Below, piece by piece: positions 1 to 6,491 of a stretch of 9,303 bases of DNA. Source of the stretch: CAZOGW01 sp964579415 (GTDB taxonomy: Bacteria; Actinomycetota; Acidimicrobiia; Spongiisociales; UBA5794); the NCBI GenBank assembly GCA_964579415.1, contig CAZOGW010000119.1:1-9303 (forward strand), in the 5' to 3' direction. Within the stretch, counting starts at the first letter, position 1, and every line of letters begins with the position of its first letter. A model generated the notes under the pieces. It worked only from the letters and a program-made list of their open reading frames with translations, had not been told where the DNA came from and ran no database searches. The position numbers and the translations under genes were made by a program.

Positions 1-482
<482 letters not shown>

Positions 483-486
<4 letters not shown>

Positions 487-890
487 TCGGTGACGAGCGG
501 CGCCGTACCGAGGAAGGGACGGACCTCCAGCCATTCGTGGATCGGTTCGCCGCCGGCGCCGGGCGCTGCCGACAGCTCACCGGCGAGCTCAACGGCCCGG
601 TCGTGGCTGTCGACATCGATGATCATCCAACCGGCGATGAGGCCCTTCGTCTCGGCGAACGGTCCGTCGGTCACCGGAGCTCGCCCGGCTCCGTCGGAAC
701 GGACCCATTCCCCCTCGGGTGACAGTGCCTGCTCATCGACGAACTCGCCGGAGACCTGGAGCCGGGCGGCGAAATCGCGCATGTACGTGACGTGTGCCTC
801 GAACTCCTCGGGCGTCCACTGATCCATCGGCACGTCGTTCACGGGTGCCGGGGCGCCCCGATAGTGCTTGAGCAACAGGTACTTGGCCAT
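483..890 (-). CDS. YCII/DGPF-domain protein
   Basis: A 135-residue small alpha/beta barrel protein of the YCII-related (YciI, DGPF) family, about the usual length. It starts MAKYLLLKHYRG and carries the signature VTDGPFAETKGLIAGWMI at 73-90, then the usual end LEVRPF at 121-126. The biochemical role of the DGPF branch is not known. The start ATG at 890 is chosen over an upstream in-frame ATG at 932 because GAGGAG lies about 6 bases before it and homologues begin at MKYLL or MAKYLL. The gene is first in a two-gene unit and overlaps the ECF sigma gene by four bases. An ECF-like promoter lies about 50-80 bases upstream, so the sigma factor probably controls this gene and itself. No signal peptide is visible, so it is cytoplasmic. 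Confidence 0.9.
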
Positions 891-942
891 TGTGATCTCC
901 TCACAAGAGACGGCGACCCTTGGTGGCCGCATTCATCTCAAG

Positions 943-969
943 GACGCAGCAGAAAGTCGATTCTCGACA
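943..969 (-). promoter_or_regulatory. Candidate ECF sigma promoter (autoregulatory)
   Basis: On the minus strand a -35-like TGTCGA (969-964) is followed after exactly 17 bases by a -10-like CGTC (946-943). Transcription would start near 935, leaving a leader of about 45 bases before the DGPF/YCII ATG. From memory, ECF42 promoters have TGTCGA at -35 and CG(A/T)C at -10. The -35 element also lies inside the inverted repeat GTCGA-TTC-TCGAC (956-968). I found no second copy with this spacing in the window. The elements are seen directly; their use is inferred. Confidence 0.6.
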
Positions 970-1142
970 TCCCGGCACCGAAATCCTGGCTGGGACCTAC
1001 GCCAGTGTCGCAGCCACCGGCCTGCCGATCGATGAGTTCCGCCGGTGCGGGGCGTCATGGCCTGCAGAATCACCGGCCACCAGGATGGGCCACCCTCGCC
1101 GCCCGCGACTGGACCGACTACATCGCGATGCGAAGCGACTGA
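970..1142 (+). pseudogene. Possible decayed coding remnant
   Basis: The 891-1163 stretch has no intact gene. Beyond the promoter it holds two short protein-like readings in different plus-strand frames: GTEILAGTYASVAATGLPID with the next residues EFRR (about 978-1049), then GWATLAARDWTDYIAMRSD ending in TGA at 1140-1142, with G or C at nearly every third codon position. This is what a frameshifted gene end could look like. There is no start codon with a ribosome binding site and I recognise no family. It could equally be chance open frame in GC-rich DNA. Confidence 0.2.
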
Positions 1143-1170
1143 CTGAATGCGATCGGCTCGTTGTCAGTCG
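1136..1170 (-). terminator. Weak inverted repeat at the end of the RidA-family gene
   Basis: CGACTGAC (1136-1143) is matched perfectly by GTCAGTCG (1163-1170) across a 19-base loop. The right arm contains the TGA stop of the RidA-family gene. There is no T-tract, so it is at best a poor intrinsic terminator. Confidence 0.25.
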
Positions 1171-1571
1171 ACCACAACGGCGACCGCTTCGAGTTCCACC
1201 AGCTGATTGTCATAGCCCAGCACTGTCACACCCAACAGCGTGCTCGGTACGTCGTGATCACCGAACGCATCACGCACCACCTCCCACGCCGCGACGAGAT
1301 CGGCTCGCTCAGACGAGGCCACGAGCACACGCGTGCCGATCACATCCTCAATCGTCGCCCCGGCAGCGGCCAGCGCACGCCTCATCGTCTCCACGCACAC
1401 AGCCGCCTGACCGGCATAGTCACCGACCGCCGCAGTCGTCCCGTCCTGGTTCAAGGGGCACGACCCCGCCAAGAAGATCAGGCGGGCATCCTTCGGCGCA
1501 ATCGCCGCATACGCATACTCGGCAACGTCGGACAGGTTCGAAGCACGGACCAGCTGCACGGAACTCGGCAT
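1164..1571 (-). CDS. RidA/YjgF/UK114-family protein lacking the catalytic arginine
   Basis: A 135-residue protein of the Rid family, small trimeric proteins whose best-known members hydrolyse reactive enamine/imine intermediates made by PLP enzymes. Visible family features are IFLAGSCPLNQDG (32-44), the helix with AAVCVETMRRALAAAGATIEDV (56-77), and the C-terminal strand VELEAVAVV with both conserved glutamates (126 and 128). The usual PARS/PART segment, whose arginine binds the substrate carboxylate, reads PSTL at 109-112, so that arginine is a threonine. This suggests an Rid subfamily without classical deaminase activity. The ATG at 1571 is supported by GGGAGG and GGAGG upstream. It appears to be transcribed alone, between unrelated genes, and no PLP enzyme is nearby. 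The family is certain; the substrate is unknown. Confidence 0.9.
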   Translation of the reverse strand: MPSSVQLVRASNLSDVAEYAYAAIAPKDARLIFLAGSCPLNQDGTTAAVGDYAGQAAVCVETMRRALAAAGATIEDVIGTRVLVASSERADLVAAWEVVRDAFGDHDVPSTLLGVTVLGYDNQLVELEAVAVVVD

Positions 1572-1622
1572 GCCTCCATCCTCCCAGACCGTCCCCGGCC
1601 ATCCGGTGAATACAGCCCGCCC

Positions 1623-1628
1623 ACAATA
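1623..1628 (-). promoter_or_regulatory. Possible -10 element for the RidA-family gene
   Basis: TATTGT on the minus strand fits the actinobacterial TANNNT pattern and lies about 50 bases upstream of the ATG at 1571. I see no convincing -35 element, so this is a weak call. Confidence 0.25.
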
Positions 1629-1726
1629 ACGCGCGTCCCCCGACAGACTGGAAAGCGGCGGAGTTCGAGGCGGCCGGCCCTTTCACCTTGTCGGCGGCGA
1701 GCCCGGGACCGGCACCGGCCGCGTCC

Positions 1727-1921
1727 ATGTCCGACCGGGATGCGGCGAAAGATGCCAAGGGGCGCCGGCACGCAGAGCGGCTGGGGAAAGAAGCCGACGA
1801 AGCCGCCGCCGAGGCAAAGCGGCTCCGTGCGGATGCCGCCAAGGCCGACCGTCTCACTGCTGCTGCCGAGGCGCACGCCGCCGCGGCGCGGGAAAGGGCC
1901 GACGAGGCTCGAAGTGCATAG
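1727..1921 (+). CDS. Small alanine-rich coiled-coil protein, hypothetical
   Basis: A 64-residue ORF starting MSDRDAAKDAKGRRHAE. It is made almost entirely of Ala, Glu, Asp, Lys and Arg with no proline, glycine only near the N-terminus, and leucine or alanine at roughly heptad spacing. It should therefore form one long charged helix or coiled coil. I recognise no family. The ATG at 1727 has no good Shine-Dalgarno. A TTG at 1688 in the same frame would add 13 Pro/Ala-rich residues, and the frame stays open back to a TGA at 1607, so the true start is uncertain. A palindromic hairpin follows the stop immediately. There is no signal peptide. The biased composition could also arise by chance in GC-rich DNA, so expression is unproven. 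Confidence 0.5.
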   Translation: MSDRDAAKDAKGRRHAERLGKEADEAAAEAKRLRADAAKADRLTAAAEAHAAAARERADEARSA

Positions 1922-1938
1922 GTCCCGGCCGGGACTTG
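1919..1938 (+). terminator. Perfect 14-base palindrome, possible terminator hairpin
   Basis: GTCCCGGCCGGGAC (1922-1935) is a perfect palindrome starting one base before the coiled-coil ORF ends to its right. As RNA it can form AGGUCCC/GGGACUU with a GGCC loop, a 7-pair stem including one G-U pair. Only two T residues follow, so it could be a weak terminator or an operator upstream of the flavodoxin-like gene. Confidence 0.4.
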
Positions 1939-2024
1939 GGACGATCGGCTCTGGTGGATGCCGACGCCGCGGATGCATCGTTGAGGGAAGTCTGTGAGTT
2001 CTCGCTCCAGAGAAGGGAGCTTTG

Positions 2025-2507
2025 ATGAGAATCGAGTACTTCCATGCCTCGAAGTACGGCAACGGAGCCGCCGTCGCCGACCACTTCAAGACGCACATGT
2101 CGAGTCGGGATGTCTCGGTGAGCGTCCACCACATCCGGGATGTGGTTCCCGACGATCTTCCCGATGCCGACCTCTACGTCTTCAGCTCACCGGGGCGCAT
2201 GGGTAAGCCGATCGCGCGGATGCGACGGTTCCTGGAGGGGCTCGTGCTACCGCCCGGCAGCAGATTCGCCGTCCTGACCACCGAGATGGCACCGGGCCCG
2301 GATCGCAAGACCGGCGAGGTCCCCACGGAGGAGGAGTTGGCGAAGCACCAACGGGTACGCCCCATGATGACTGCGATCCTGAAGGGCAAGGGGCTCGATG
2401 AAGTCGCTTCCGACAAGGTCCACGTGACAGCGATCAAAGGCCCGCTGGAGGACGGCTGGCAGGACAAGGTCGAGGCGTTCGCCGACCAGCTCCTGGTCAC
2501 GTCCTAG
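2025..2507 (+). CDS. Flavodoxin-like domain protein
   Basis: A 160-residue cytoplasmic protein with a flavodoxin fold, probably binding FMN for electron transfer. It starts MRIEYFHASKYGNG, in which HASKYGNG (7-14) matches the flavodoxin phosphate-binding loop after the first beta strand. DADLYVFSSPGRMGKP (47-62) fits the third strand with the second flavin-contacting loop, and SRFAVLTTEMAPG (79-91) fits the fourth strand. The closest general type is the short flavodoxin/HemG-like group (Flavodoxin_5), but I cannot assign a reaction or partner. The ATG at 2025 is preferred over the adjacent TTG at 2022 because AGGGAG sits about 6 bases upstream. The gene ends convergently with the LuxR-type regulator and shares 11 bases with it. 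No redox partner is nearby. Confidence 0.85.
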   Translation: MRIEYFHASKYGNGAAVADHFKTHMSSRDVSVSVHHIRDVVPDDLPDADLYVFSSPGRMGKPIARMRRFLEGLVLPPGSRFAVLTTEMAPGPDRKTGEVPTEEELAKHQRVRPMMTAILKGKGLDEVASDKVHVTAIKGPLEDGWQDKVEAFADQLLVTS

Positions 2508-5190
2508 CCACATTCTGATGTCTCCTTGCGTCGATCCCATCGGACCGCAGCGACCCGACACTCTGGTCAACACCAGGAGGATCGACCGACGGCTTGGCGA
2601 CCAGCGCCACGAGTTCTTCACGATCGTGAAGTCGAAGCTTCCGATAGATCCATCTGAGATGAGTCTCCACGGTGCGTACTGAGATGAAGAGACGGTCGCC
2701 GATCTGCGCGGCTGGGAGTCCCGCCAGTCGTGCCACGTCGAGCTGTCGCGCCGTCAGACAGGGAGCGCCGGCCGGCCTATCGGATGCCAGTGGAGCCACT
2801 GGCGATACGCCATCGGACAGAATATGCGCGCGAAGGAGGTGGCGACCCGCCTTGGGTGGGTCGTCGGCGCACAACTGCGCGATCTGACGATGGCAATCAG
2901 CTGCCCAGAGAAGCGCTTCGCAGTTGGTGAGCTGGTCGGCGACATCACCCAGCCCCAAGATGTCGCCAGTGAGAAGAGCGACTCCGTGGCTCGCCTGGGC
3001 ACTGATAAGTGGCCCGTCCATCTGGGTGGCGACCTCACAAAGGCTTTGACTCGCCGCGGCCGGGTGCCCAAAGCGGATGGCGGTGTGGAGGAGGTATGAG
3101 GCGTAGACGTTGTGGGCCTTCCCTGCTGCCTGTTCACCCCAGTCGGTCAGTATCGCGATGGCCTGGGGCGTGTCGCCGCCGAGTGCGTGCTGCCAGGCCG
3201 TGGCCCAACGCTGGAAGATCTCGTAGCGGAACTGACCGTGCGGGGCAGCGCCGAGGGAATGTTCAAGAAGTTGGGTCGCGTGTTGCGCGTCTCCTCGCTC
3301 GGCTGCCACCACGGATGCGAACGCGAGGTTCATCGGGAGGGCGCCGGATGGATCTGCTCGTTCGAGTACCCGTTGGGCATGGAAGAAGGCGTCCTGTGCA
3401 TCCTGGAGCGATCCTCGGATCCAATGTGCTGTGGCGCTCAGGTTTTGCCATATGGGAGTGGCCGTTCTGTCGTGTGAGCCGGCCCGTACGATCTCGGTCT
3501 CACATTGGCGGACGGCTTCCTCGAGGCGACCGAGGTTCGTGAGCGCCACCACCTGGTTCATCGCAAGCCGGAAGGCCATCGTCGGATTGCTCCGAAGGAT
3601 TGGCTGGTGATCGGACGGTATCTGGTCAAGGTCTCGCAGCGCCCGTTCGTTCTCGCCACGGAGCACCCGACCAAGAGTGCACCAATGGAGCGACTCGATC
3701 CACGCATCGTGTGGTATGTCCGTGCGGACATCCAGGGAGTCAAATAGTTCGATCGCCGCGGAGAAGTCTCCTTCCTGAGCGTCCATTATTGCGATGAGGA
3801 GTTCCAAGGCCAGCCGATGACGTTCATCCTCGACGAGCGTCAGGGCCTCGCAGGCCAACCGCCGGGCCGCGCCAAGATCCCCGAGTGCGAACTGGAGGTT
3901 ACGAACCCGAAGGTGAGCGACCTCCGCGAAGGTCTCGTCGGCGATGGACTGTTGCCATGCCACATCGAGGATCGCTTCGGCCTCAGCGGCCCGGCCACTT
4001 CGTGAACAGACGGCGCCGAGAATGAGCGCACTGTGCACGGGGGCCTCGCGGAATGCGGCACTGGCAAGGTATTCGGCAACGCCGTCGTCGGACTGGGCGA
4101 GTGCCTCTTCGGCGCCCGCCAGAAGGTCATGGACCTTCGCGGCTTCGCCTTCGGTCTCGAGAAGCAAGGAGGCGTACCGCTGGCGGTCACCTCGCCGCCT
4201 CAATCCGTGCTGCCTCAAGGTTGCCAACATACGCCTGGCGTTTGCTGCCATGCGAAGTGTCGACGTCTCCACCGTGAGCACTTCACGATAGATCGGATGT
4301 GCCAGTCCGATGTAGTGTCGCCTTCGCTCGCGACCGGCAATGACATAGCCGGCGTCGATCAGGAGGTCGATCGTGTCGAGGTCGGCAGCACCGAGTGCAT
4401 CCAGTTCGAGAGGCGACGCAATCGTCAAGCACTCGAGAAGTCGACGTGCCGTGGCCGGCAGGCGGTGCACCCGTCTTGCGATCGTGTCGTGGAGACGTCC
4501 TGATACCCGCGGAGCGCCATTGAATATCCACTCCGGATCAGGTCCGGACGTCAATTGCAGGGTTCCGGATTCCAGCGACCCAGCGACCAATTCCTTGACA
4601 TAGAGCGGGTTGCCCTGGGTGACTTCCCAGATCGTGTCGCAAGCCTGAAGTGATAAGTGGGCACCGAGCGCCATCTCGACGAACTCGATGGCCTGAGAGC
4701 GAGACAAGGCACGAGCCCGCTGTATCACTACGACGTCGCTCGCGGCGAGGTCCGCAATGGGAGAGGGGATCGTCTCTGGAGTTCGGGCATTCAACAGCAC
4801 CTGGATCTCGCCTGCGTGGACCATCTGGTGCAAGAGCGCCGCAGAAACGTCGTCGAGAGCATGCACGTCGTCCACTACGAGCAACGCCACCGCGTTTGAG
4901 AGCAACGCAGCTCGGACCATCGTGGCGTAGTCCAGCGCTGACGCCGCCGATGTGCCTAGCTCCGGGAGGACCGGGGCCAATCCACGAAGACGAATGCCCA
5001 GCGCGGGAGCCGGTGTGGCGATGAACCGCACCCGGCGGTTCCTGGCAGCGTGGCGATGGACCAGCTCGCGTGCCATCCGGGTCTTTCCCGCGCCCGAGGG
5101 GCCTTCAAGGAGCACCGACGACCCACCCTCGATCCACCTGTCGATCTCACGGAAGCCGTCGGGCTCGATCCACTGCCAGTCCGGACACAC
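2497..5190 (-). CDS. Large ATPase-LuxR (LAL/MalT-like) transcriptional regulator
   Basis: An 897-residue regulator of the LAL class: a signalling ATPase module, a long helical sensor and a DNA-binding end. Walker A is GPSGAGKT (30-37), Walker B VALLVVDDVH (101-110), and GNPLY (193-197) is the conserved motif near the end of the ATPase domain in these proteins. Residues of about 340-790 are helical and Ala/Leu-rich, resembling the TPR-like repeats of the class. The C-terminal LuxR helix-turn-helix spans about 812-862, with LTARQLDVARL and recognition helix SVRTVETHL (837-845). A tail of about 35 residues follows it. The length is typical. Start GTG at 5190 is preferred over GTG at 5196, which abuts the ribosome binding site. 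G+C in sampled lines (about 57-58%) is lower than in flanking genes (67-73%). It is divergent from a secreted protein, a possible target. The inducer is unknown. Confidence 0.93.
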   Translation of the reverse strand: MCPDWQWIEPDGFREIDRWIEGGSSVLLEGPSGAGKTRMARELVHRHAARNRRVRFIATPAPALGIRLRGLAPVLPELGTSAASALDYATMVRAALLSNAVALLVVDDVHALDDVSAALLHQMVHAGEIQVLLNARTPETIPSPIADLAASDVVVIQRARALSRSQAIEFVEMALGAHLSLQACDTIWEVTQGNPLYVKELVAGSLESGTLQLTSGPDPEWIFNGAPRVSGRLHDTIARRVHRLPATARRLLECLTIASPLELDALGAADLDTIDLLIDAGYVIAGRERRRHYIGLAHPIYREVLTVETSTLRMAANARRMLATLRQHGLRRRGDRQRYASLLLETEGEAAKVHDLLAGAEEALAQSDDGVAEYLASAAFREAPVHSALILGAVCSRSGRAAEAEAILDVAWQQSIADETFAEVAHLRVRNLQFALGDLGAARRLACEALTLVEDERHRLALELLIAIMDAQEGDFSAAIELFDSLDVRTDIPHDAWIESLHWCTLGRVLRGENERALRDLDQIPSDHQPILRSNPTMAFRLAMNQVVALTNLGRLEEAVRQCETEIVRAGSHDRTATPIWQNLSATAHWIRGSLQDAQDAFFHAQRVLERADPSGALPMNLAFASVVAAERGDAQHATQLLEHSLGAAPHGQFRYEIFQRWATAWQHALGGDTPQAIAILTDWGEQAAGKAHNVYASYLLHTAIRFGHPAAASQSLCEVATQMDGPLISAQASHGVALLTGDILGLGDVADQLTNCEALLWAADCHRQIAQLCADDPPKAGRHLLRAHILSDGVSPVAPLASDRPAGAPCLTARQLDVARLAGLPAAQIGDRLFISVRTVETHLRWIYRKLRLHDREELVALVAKPSVDPPGVDQSVGSLRSDGIDARRHQNVART

Positions 5191-5196
5191 GGACAC

Positions 5197-5203
5197 CCTC
5201 CCT
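5197..5203 (-). promoter_or_regulatory. Ribosome binding site that decides the LuxR-regulator start
   Basis: On the minus strand AGGGAGG ends at 5197. It touches the GTG at 5196 directly but lies six bases from the in-frame GTG at 5190. Only the second has workable spacing, so the protein should begin MCPDWQW. Confidence 0.65.
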
Positions 5204-5223
5204 GAGTGCAGCTCGCGGGCCGA

Positions 5224-5248
5224 CTACGTAGGCCTTCCGGCAACATTA
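5224..5248. promoter_or_regulatory. Divergent promoter/operator region, candidate elements
   Basis: The 177 bases between the regulator and the secreted-protein gene contain the palindrome CTACGTAG (5224-5231), a related ACGT core at 5248-5251 in ATTACGTGTC, and a minus-strand TAATGT (5248-5243) that fits a TANNNT -10 box for the regulator. No good -35 boxes are visible. These are candidate sites for shared control only. Confidence 0.3.
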
Positions 5249-5367
5249 CGTGTCCCGTCGCATGCGAACCAGGCTGGTCGCGCCGGCAGCTCGATGGCAC
5301 CGTCTCCAGGCACGAAGGCGTCGCCCGCCTCCGTGAGGTGTTGCCCGGTTCAAGGAGAGGGACAGTT

Positions 5368-5970
5368 ATGGAGAGCCCACGCGAATGGAGGAGGCCCTGG
5401 CGCCGAATTGCTCTGGTGGTGATCGCGATGTTCGTGGTCGCGCCCGGCGCAGCCGTCGCAGGCCTGTCGGGGGATGTCGACGCTGGTCACTCGGCCGATG
5501 AGCACCACGGGCCCAGCGTCGACGGGCCCGTCCCGGACGATGTGCGCCGTCAGCTCCTCGACCTCAGGGACGCCACGGACAAGTTTCGTCGCATTCCTCG
5601 CGCGCAGGCTGCCGGCTATGACCTGATGCCACCCTTGCACGGATGCATCCAGAACCCCGGCGTGGGGGCCATGGGCTACCACTACTTCAACCAGGAGCTG
5701 ATCGCCGACCTGGCCGTCGACCCCCTGCGGCCGGAGGCCATGGTCTATGAACCGACACAGGATGGCAGGCTGGTCTTCGCCGCGGTGGAGTGGGTCGTCC
5801 CTGCGGCCGCCTGGCACGCGGCCGGGAACACGGAGCCACCGACTGTCCTGGGCCATGACATGCACATTCTCAATCCGGCCCTGGGCTGGTACGTCTTCCA
5901 CGCTTGGATCTGGAAGAGGAATCCGGCGGGGATCTTCGAGGACTGGAACCCGGACGTCATTTGCCCATGA
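5368..5970 (+). CDS. Secreted protein of unknown function
   Basis: A 200-residue exported protein. The N-terminus is basic (RRPWRR at 8-13) followed by a hydrophobic stretch at 14-31 and a signal-peptidase-like AVA|G site at 31/32; the charged and His/Asp-rich linker after it fits a mature secreted chain. The body has conserved-looking blocks GYDLMPPLHGC (83-93), MGYHYFN (102-108), PEAMVYEP (122-129), AAVEWVVP (138-145), GHDMHILNP (162-170) and GWYVFHAWIWKRNPAGIFED (173-192), ending in VICP. I recall similar uncharacterised secreted proteins in actinobacteria and know no function. Cys93 and Cys199 could form a disulfide, and the His/Asp/Tyr content could suit metal or ligand binding. The ATG at 5368 is supported by AAGGAGAGG about 7 bases upstream; the frame is open to 5206 but lacks signal-like sequence there. 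It is divergent from the LuxR regulator. Confidence 0.85.
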   Translation: MESPREWRRPWRRIALVVIAMFVVAPGAAVAGLSGDVDAGHSADEHHGPSVDGPVPDDVRRQLLDLRDATDKFRRIPRAQAAGYDLMPPLHGCIQNPGVGAMGYHYFNQELIADLAVDPLRPEAMVYEPTQDGRLVFAAVEWVVPAAAWHAAGNTEPPTVLGHDMHILNPALGWYVFHAWIWKRNPAGIFEDWNPDVICP

Positions 5971-5987
5971 ACCGAGGACCGTGGCTT

Positions 5988-6014
5988 CGTCCTCCCCCGC
6001 CGCTTCGGAGGGCG
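5988..6014 (+). terminator. GC-rich hairpin after the secreted-protein gene
   Basis: CGTCCTCC (5988-5995) pairs with GGAGGGCG (6007-6014) as an 8-pair stem with one G-U pair and an 11-base loop, 17 bases after the stop codon. There is no T-tract, so it resembles the tail-less hairpins of actinobacteria rather than a classical terminator. The rest of 5971-6152 shows no gene. Confidence 0.3.
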
Positions 6015-6152
6015 AGGTGGCCGATCGGCTTGCCTGGCGCGATGAGACCGCATCGTGTAGACAAGCTAGTGGCAGGCGATCGGTCGGAGGGTGCCTTCGT
6101 CTCAGGCTCGTGTTGAGCTTGCTGCGAGGTAGCGGAGGATGGGAAGGCTGGG

Positions 6153-6395
6153 ATGGCACAGGAGGTGGTCAACATCCACGAGGCGACGACCCACCTGTCG
6201 CGTCTGGTGGAGCGCGCCGAGAGGGGCGAGGAGATCGTGATCGCCCGGGCCGGCGTGCCGGTGGCGCGAATTGTCCCGCTGATCGAGGTTGCTCGCAAGC
6301 GTGTCCCGGGGGTGTGGAAGGGGAAGGTGCCGATCCCCGGCGACTTCGATGCTCCCTACCCCCAGATCGAGCTCCTGTTCGGCGGCGACTCTTGA
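6153..6395 (+). CDS. Phd/YefM-family antitoxin (VapB-like)
   Basis: An 80-residue antitoxin of the Phd/YefM fold. The N-terminal DNA-binding part has the classic VNIHEATTHLSRLVERAERG (6-25) and EEIVIARAGVPVARIVPL (26-43); the C-terminal part KGKVPIPGDFDAPYP with the end IELLFGGDS is the segment that in relatives wraps and blocks a VapC PIN-domain RNase. Such antitoxins also repress their own operon. The ATG at 6153 has GGGAAGG five bases upstream. The length is normal and no residue looks damaged. A toxin gene would be expected to overlap the stop, and only a short broken remnant is present there. The antitoxin is therefore probably an orphan, either still acting as a repressor or neutralising a toxin elsewhere. 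Confidence 0.9.
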   Translation: MAQEVVNIHEATTHLSRLVERAERGEEIVIARAGVPVARIVPLIEVARKRVPGVWKGKVPIPGDFDAPYPQIELLFGGDS

Positions 6396-6458
6396 GCAGA
6401 TCACTCCTCAACACCGATGCTTCTGATGCGGTGGTTCGCTCGCGACGGGAACCGGCCA
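6392..6458 (+). pseudogene. Truncated, frameshifted VapC-like toxin remnant
   Basis: A TTG start at 6392 overlaps the antitoxin stop in the string TTGA, the usual layout of these pairs. It reads MSRSLLNTD to 6418. One base later another frame continues LLMRWFARDGNRP (6420-6458). Joined, they resemble the VapC start LLLDTHxLLWWLADD, with Asn in place of the first catalytic Asp and two bases apparently lost after the codon at 6416-6418. Nothing toxin-like follows, and the converging hydrolase gene ends at 6492. The match is short and made by eye. Confidence 0.45.
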
Positions 6459-6491
6459 CCCCACGGCCAGGCTCTTCCCGGGCGACTCCGC

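Noticed and set aside
920..1609. 229-codon plus-strand open frame
   Set aside because: Most of it is antisense to the RidA-family gene and is His/Pro/Arg-rich; only the first part may be a remnant.
1478..2134. 218-codon minus-strand open frame
   Set aside because: Spans the RidA-family start, the coiled-coil ORF and the flavodoxin-like start with Arg/Pro-rich, low-quality sequence.
6022..6086. Repeated CCGATCG/CGATCGG and GCTTG/CAAGC strings upstream of the antitoxin
   Set aside because: They are short, imperfectly arranged and common in GC-rich DNA; I cannot support a specific operator from them.
5350..6159. 269-codon minus-strand open frame
   Set aside because: Antisense to the secreted-protein gene, with no ribosome binding site or recognisable motif.
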